In this document: piece after piece, positions 62,783 through 64,000 of the stretch
Numbering within the stretch: the stretch's first letter is position 1
How the letters are laid out: the number at the start of each line of letters is the position of its first letter
Source of the DNA: Flagellimonas onchidii
GTDB lineage: Bacteria; Bacteroidota; Bacteroidia; Flavobacteriales; Flavobacteriaceae
Assembly: GCF_004804315.1 (NCBI RefSeq)
Contig: NZ_SRXX01000020.1
Coordinates: 1-64,000 of the forward strand
Reading direction: 5' to 3'
DNA: 64,000 nucleotides
Program-made: the position numbers and the translations under genes
The notes under the pieces: generated by a model
The model's input: the letters and a program-made list of their open reading frames with translations, nothing else
The model's database searches: none
What the model was told of the DNA's origin: nothing

Positions 62783-64000
62783 ATGAAATCGTACGAGCAA
62801 TACTTTGAAAAAATCAGAAATAATATTATTGGAAATTCATCAAGTTTTCAATCGCCCTATGGAGAGCAGAAAATCCTTTATGCGGATTGGATAGCTGGTG
62901 GAAGATTATACGGTCCCATTGAGAAGAAAATAAGCAGCTTTGTGGGGCCTATGATGGCCAACACACACTCTTTTTCCAGTGAAACGGGAAAAGCTTCGAC
63001 CTATGCCTATCAACATGCCAGAAAGCTCATAAAAAAACATGTCAATGCCAATGAAGAGGATGTTTTGGTGACCACCGGAACGGGCATGACAGGTGCCTTG
63101 GCAAGATTACATCGATTACTTGGCATACGTTGTCCCGAAACCTTGGGAAAGAAGATTGCCGTTCCTGAAAAAGACAGGCCTGTTGTGTTCATTTCGCATA
63201 AGGAGCACCATTCCAACCAAGTGCCCTGGATGGAGACCATAGCGGATGTTGTGATGGTACCCTGTGGGGACAATCTATTGGTGGATCCAAAACAACTGGA
63301 TGAAGTATTGACAGCCTATAAGGATAGATCGCTAAAAATTGGTGCGTTCACGGCCTGTTCCAATGTAACGGGAATCATTACACCCTATCACCAACTTGCC
63401 AAGGTAATGCACAAACATGGGGGACTCTGTTTTGTTGATTTTGCCGCATCCGCGCCTTATGTGGAGATTGATATGCACCCCGATGATCCAGAAGAAAAGT
63501 TGGATGCCGTGATGTTTTCGCCCCATAAATTTTTGGGTGGCCCTGGAAGCTGTGGTGTATTGGTATTCAACAAATCACTATATAAAAATTCTTGCCCCGA
63601 AGTCCTTGGAGGGGGAAATGTAAAATGGACCGACCCTTGGGGCGGATATGGTTACCATAAAGATGTAGAAACGCTTGAAGATGCGGGAACCCCTGGAATC
63701 TTGCAAACCATGAGAGCGGCCATGGCCATGCGGTTAAAAGAGGAGATGGGTATTGAAAACATTGAGAACAGGGAAAAAGAACTTTTGAACCTATGTTCTG
63801 AAAGACTTTCAAAAATCAGGGGATTGCATATACTGGGCGACCTTAAAACTCCACGTATTGGGTGCCTGTCCTTTTGGGTCGAAGAAGTACATTACAATTT
63901 AATGGTGCGATTGCTGAACGATAAGTTTGGCATTCAAGTCAGGGGCGGGTGGTCTTGTGCAAGTACCTATGGCCATTATTTGTTCGGTATAGGAAAAGAA
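62783..64000 (+). CDS. Class V PLP-dependent enzyme (cysteine-desulfurase-like), C-terminal end cut
   Basis: 406 codons from ATG 62783 to the window edge with no stop yet. PLP-binding fold with VTTGTGMTGALARL, HKEHHSNQVPW, the cofactor-binding LCFVDFAASAPY and the Schiff-base Lys in FSPHKFLGGPGSCG. Near the end, RGGWSCASTYGHYLF has a cysteine in the position of the SufS/CsdA catalytic loop (RSGHHCA), though the context differs. Likely a cysteine desulfurase or related sulfur/amino-acid lyase; fold secure, reaction not. No link to the distant dnd operon is shown by the sequence. Confidence 0.8.
   Translation, partial: MKSYEQYFEKIRNNIIGNSSSFQSPYGEQKILYADWIAGGRLYGPIEKKISSFVGPMMANTHSFSSETGKASTYAYQHARKLIKKHVNANEEDVLVTTGTGMTGALARLHRLLGIRCPETLGKKIAVPEKDRPVVFISHKEHHSNQVPWMETIADVVMVPCGDNLLVDPKQLDEVLTAYKDRSLKIGAFTACSNVTGIITPYHQLAKVMHKHGGLCFVDFAASAPYVEIDMHPDDPEEKLDAVMFSPHKFLGGPGSCGVLVFNKSLYKNSCPEVLGGGNVKWTDPWGGYGYHKDVETLEDAGTPGILQTMRAAMAMRLKEEMGIENIENREKELLNLCSERLSKIRGLHILGDLKTPRIGCLSFWVEEVHYNLMVRLLNDKFGIQVRGGWSCASTYGHYLFGIGKE

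Noticed and set aside
62783..64000. Cysteine-desulfurase-like gene as the missing dndA
   Set aside because: It lies 56 kb from the dnd operon, on the other strand and in a different locus; class V enzymes are common, so no link is supported.

Overview
The window is a chromosome segment from a member of the Bacteroidota, most likely a marine Flavobacteriaceae. The evidence is the A+T-rich sequence, paired SusC/SusD outer-membrane import genes, FecR/ECF-sigma pairs, RteC, a Bacteroides-type mobilization module (MobB relaxase, BfmA-type accessory protein, TraG/VirD4-like coupling protein), DUF4974-type anti-sigma factors and TlpA-type thioredoxins. The genus cannot be named from this sequence. 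No rRNA, tRNA, CRISPR array or integrase gene was seen.

Region 1 (1 to about 20,015) is a mobilizable genomic element whose left end lies outside the window; nearly all genes read leftward. From right to left it holds SSB, a RadC/JAB protein, a putative oriT region, mobilization genes (BfmA-like, MobB relaxase, coupling ATPase), a four-gene cargo operon (LOG-family protein, AraC/GyrI regulator, NAD(P)-binding protein, UvrA-like ABC ATPase), RteC, a plasmid-like maintenance trio (HTH, replication-like protein, DnaC/IstB-like ATPase), and then a DNA phosphorothioation operon: XRE regulator, dndC, dndD, dndE, a ParB-like protein and a 317-residue protein with a possible Mrr-like nuclease core. 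Canonical dndB and dndFGH are absent, so the last two genes are candidates for an undescribed partner or restriction module. The left edge carries debris: the start of an IS481-like transposase, a gene truncated at its 5' end and a 50-residue HTH gene.

Region 2 (about 20,015 to 29,100) starts and ends with a directly repeated 15-bp motif followed by a terminator. It holds an XRE regulator with a divergent hypothetical gene, small secreted or membrane proteins, two damaged genes (one with two frameshifts, one with an in-frame amber codon), a TPR histidine kinase with a LuxR-type response regulator, a lipoprotein and a parallel beta-helix protein.

Region 3 (29,300 to 39,770) is a polysaccharide-utilization-like locus: a GH31 glycosidase facing away from an ECF sigma/FecR pair, then SusC (with STN domain), SusD and a lipoprotein.

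Region 4 (39,870 to 64,000) is a second ECF/FecR/SusC/SusD set followed by a long same-strand run rich in thiol-redox and peptide-handling proteins: TlpA-like thioredoxin, two tandem FG-GAP propeller proteins ending in a DsbD-alpha-like domain, a lipoprotein redoxin, a divergent M19 dipeptidase, an amidohydrolase, a thioredoxin-fold protein, an M16 metalloprotease, DsbD, and a class V PLP enzyme cut by the window end. The likely theme is TonB-dependent import and breakdown of a peptide-like or thiol/disulfide-containing substrate, with DsbD supplying reducing power to the periplasm. That theme is inference.
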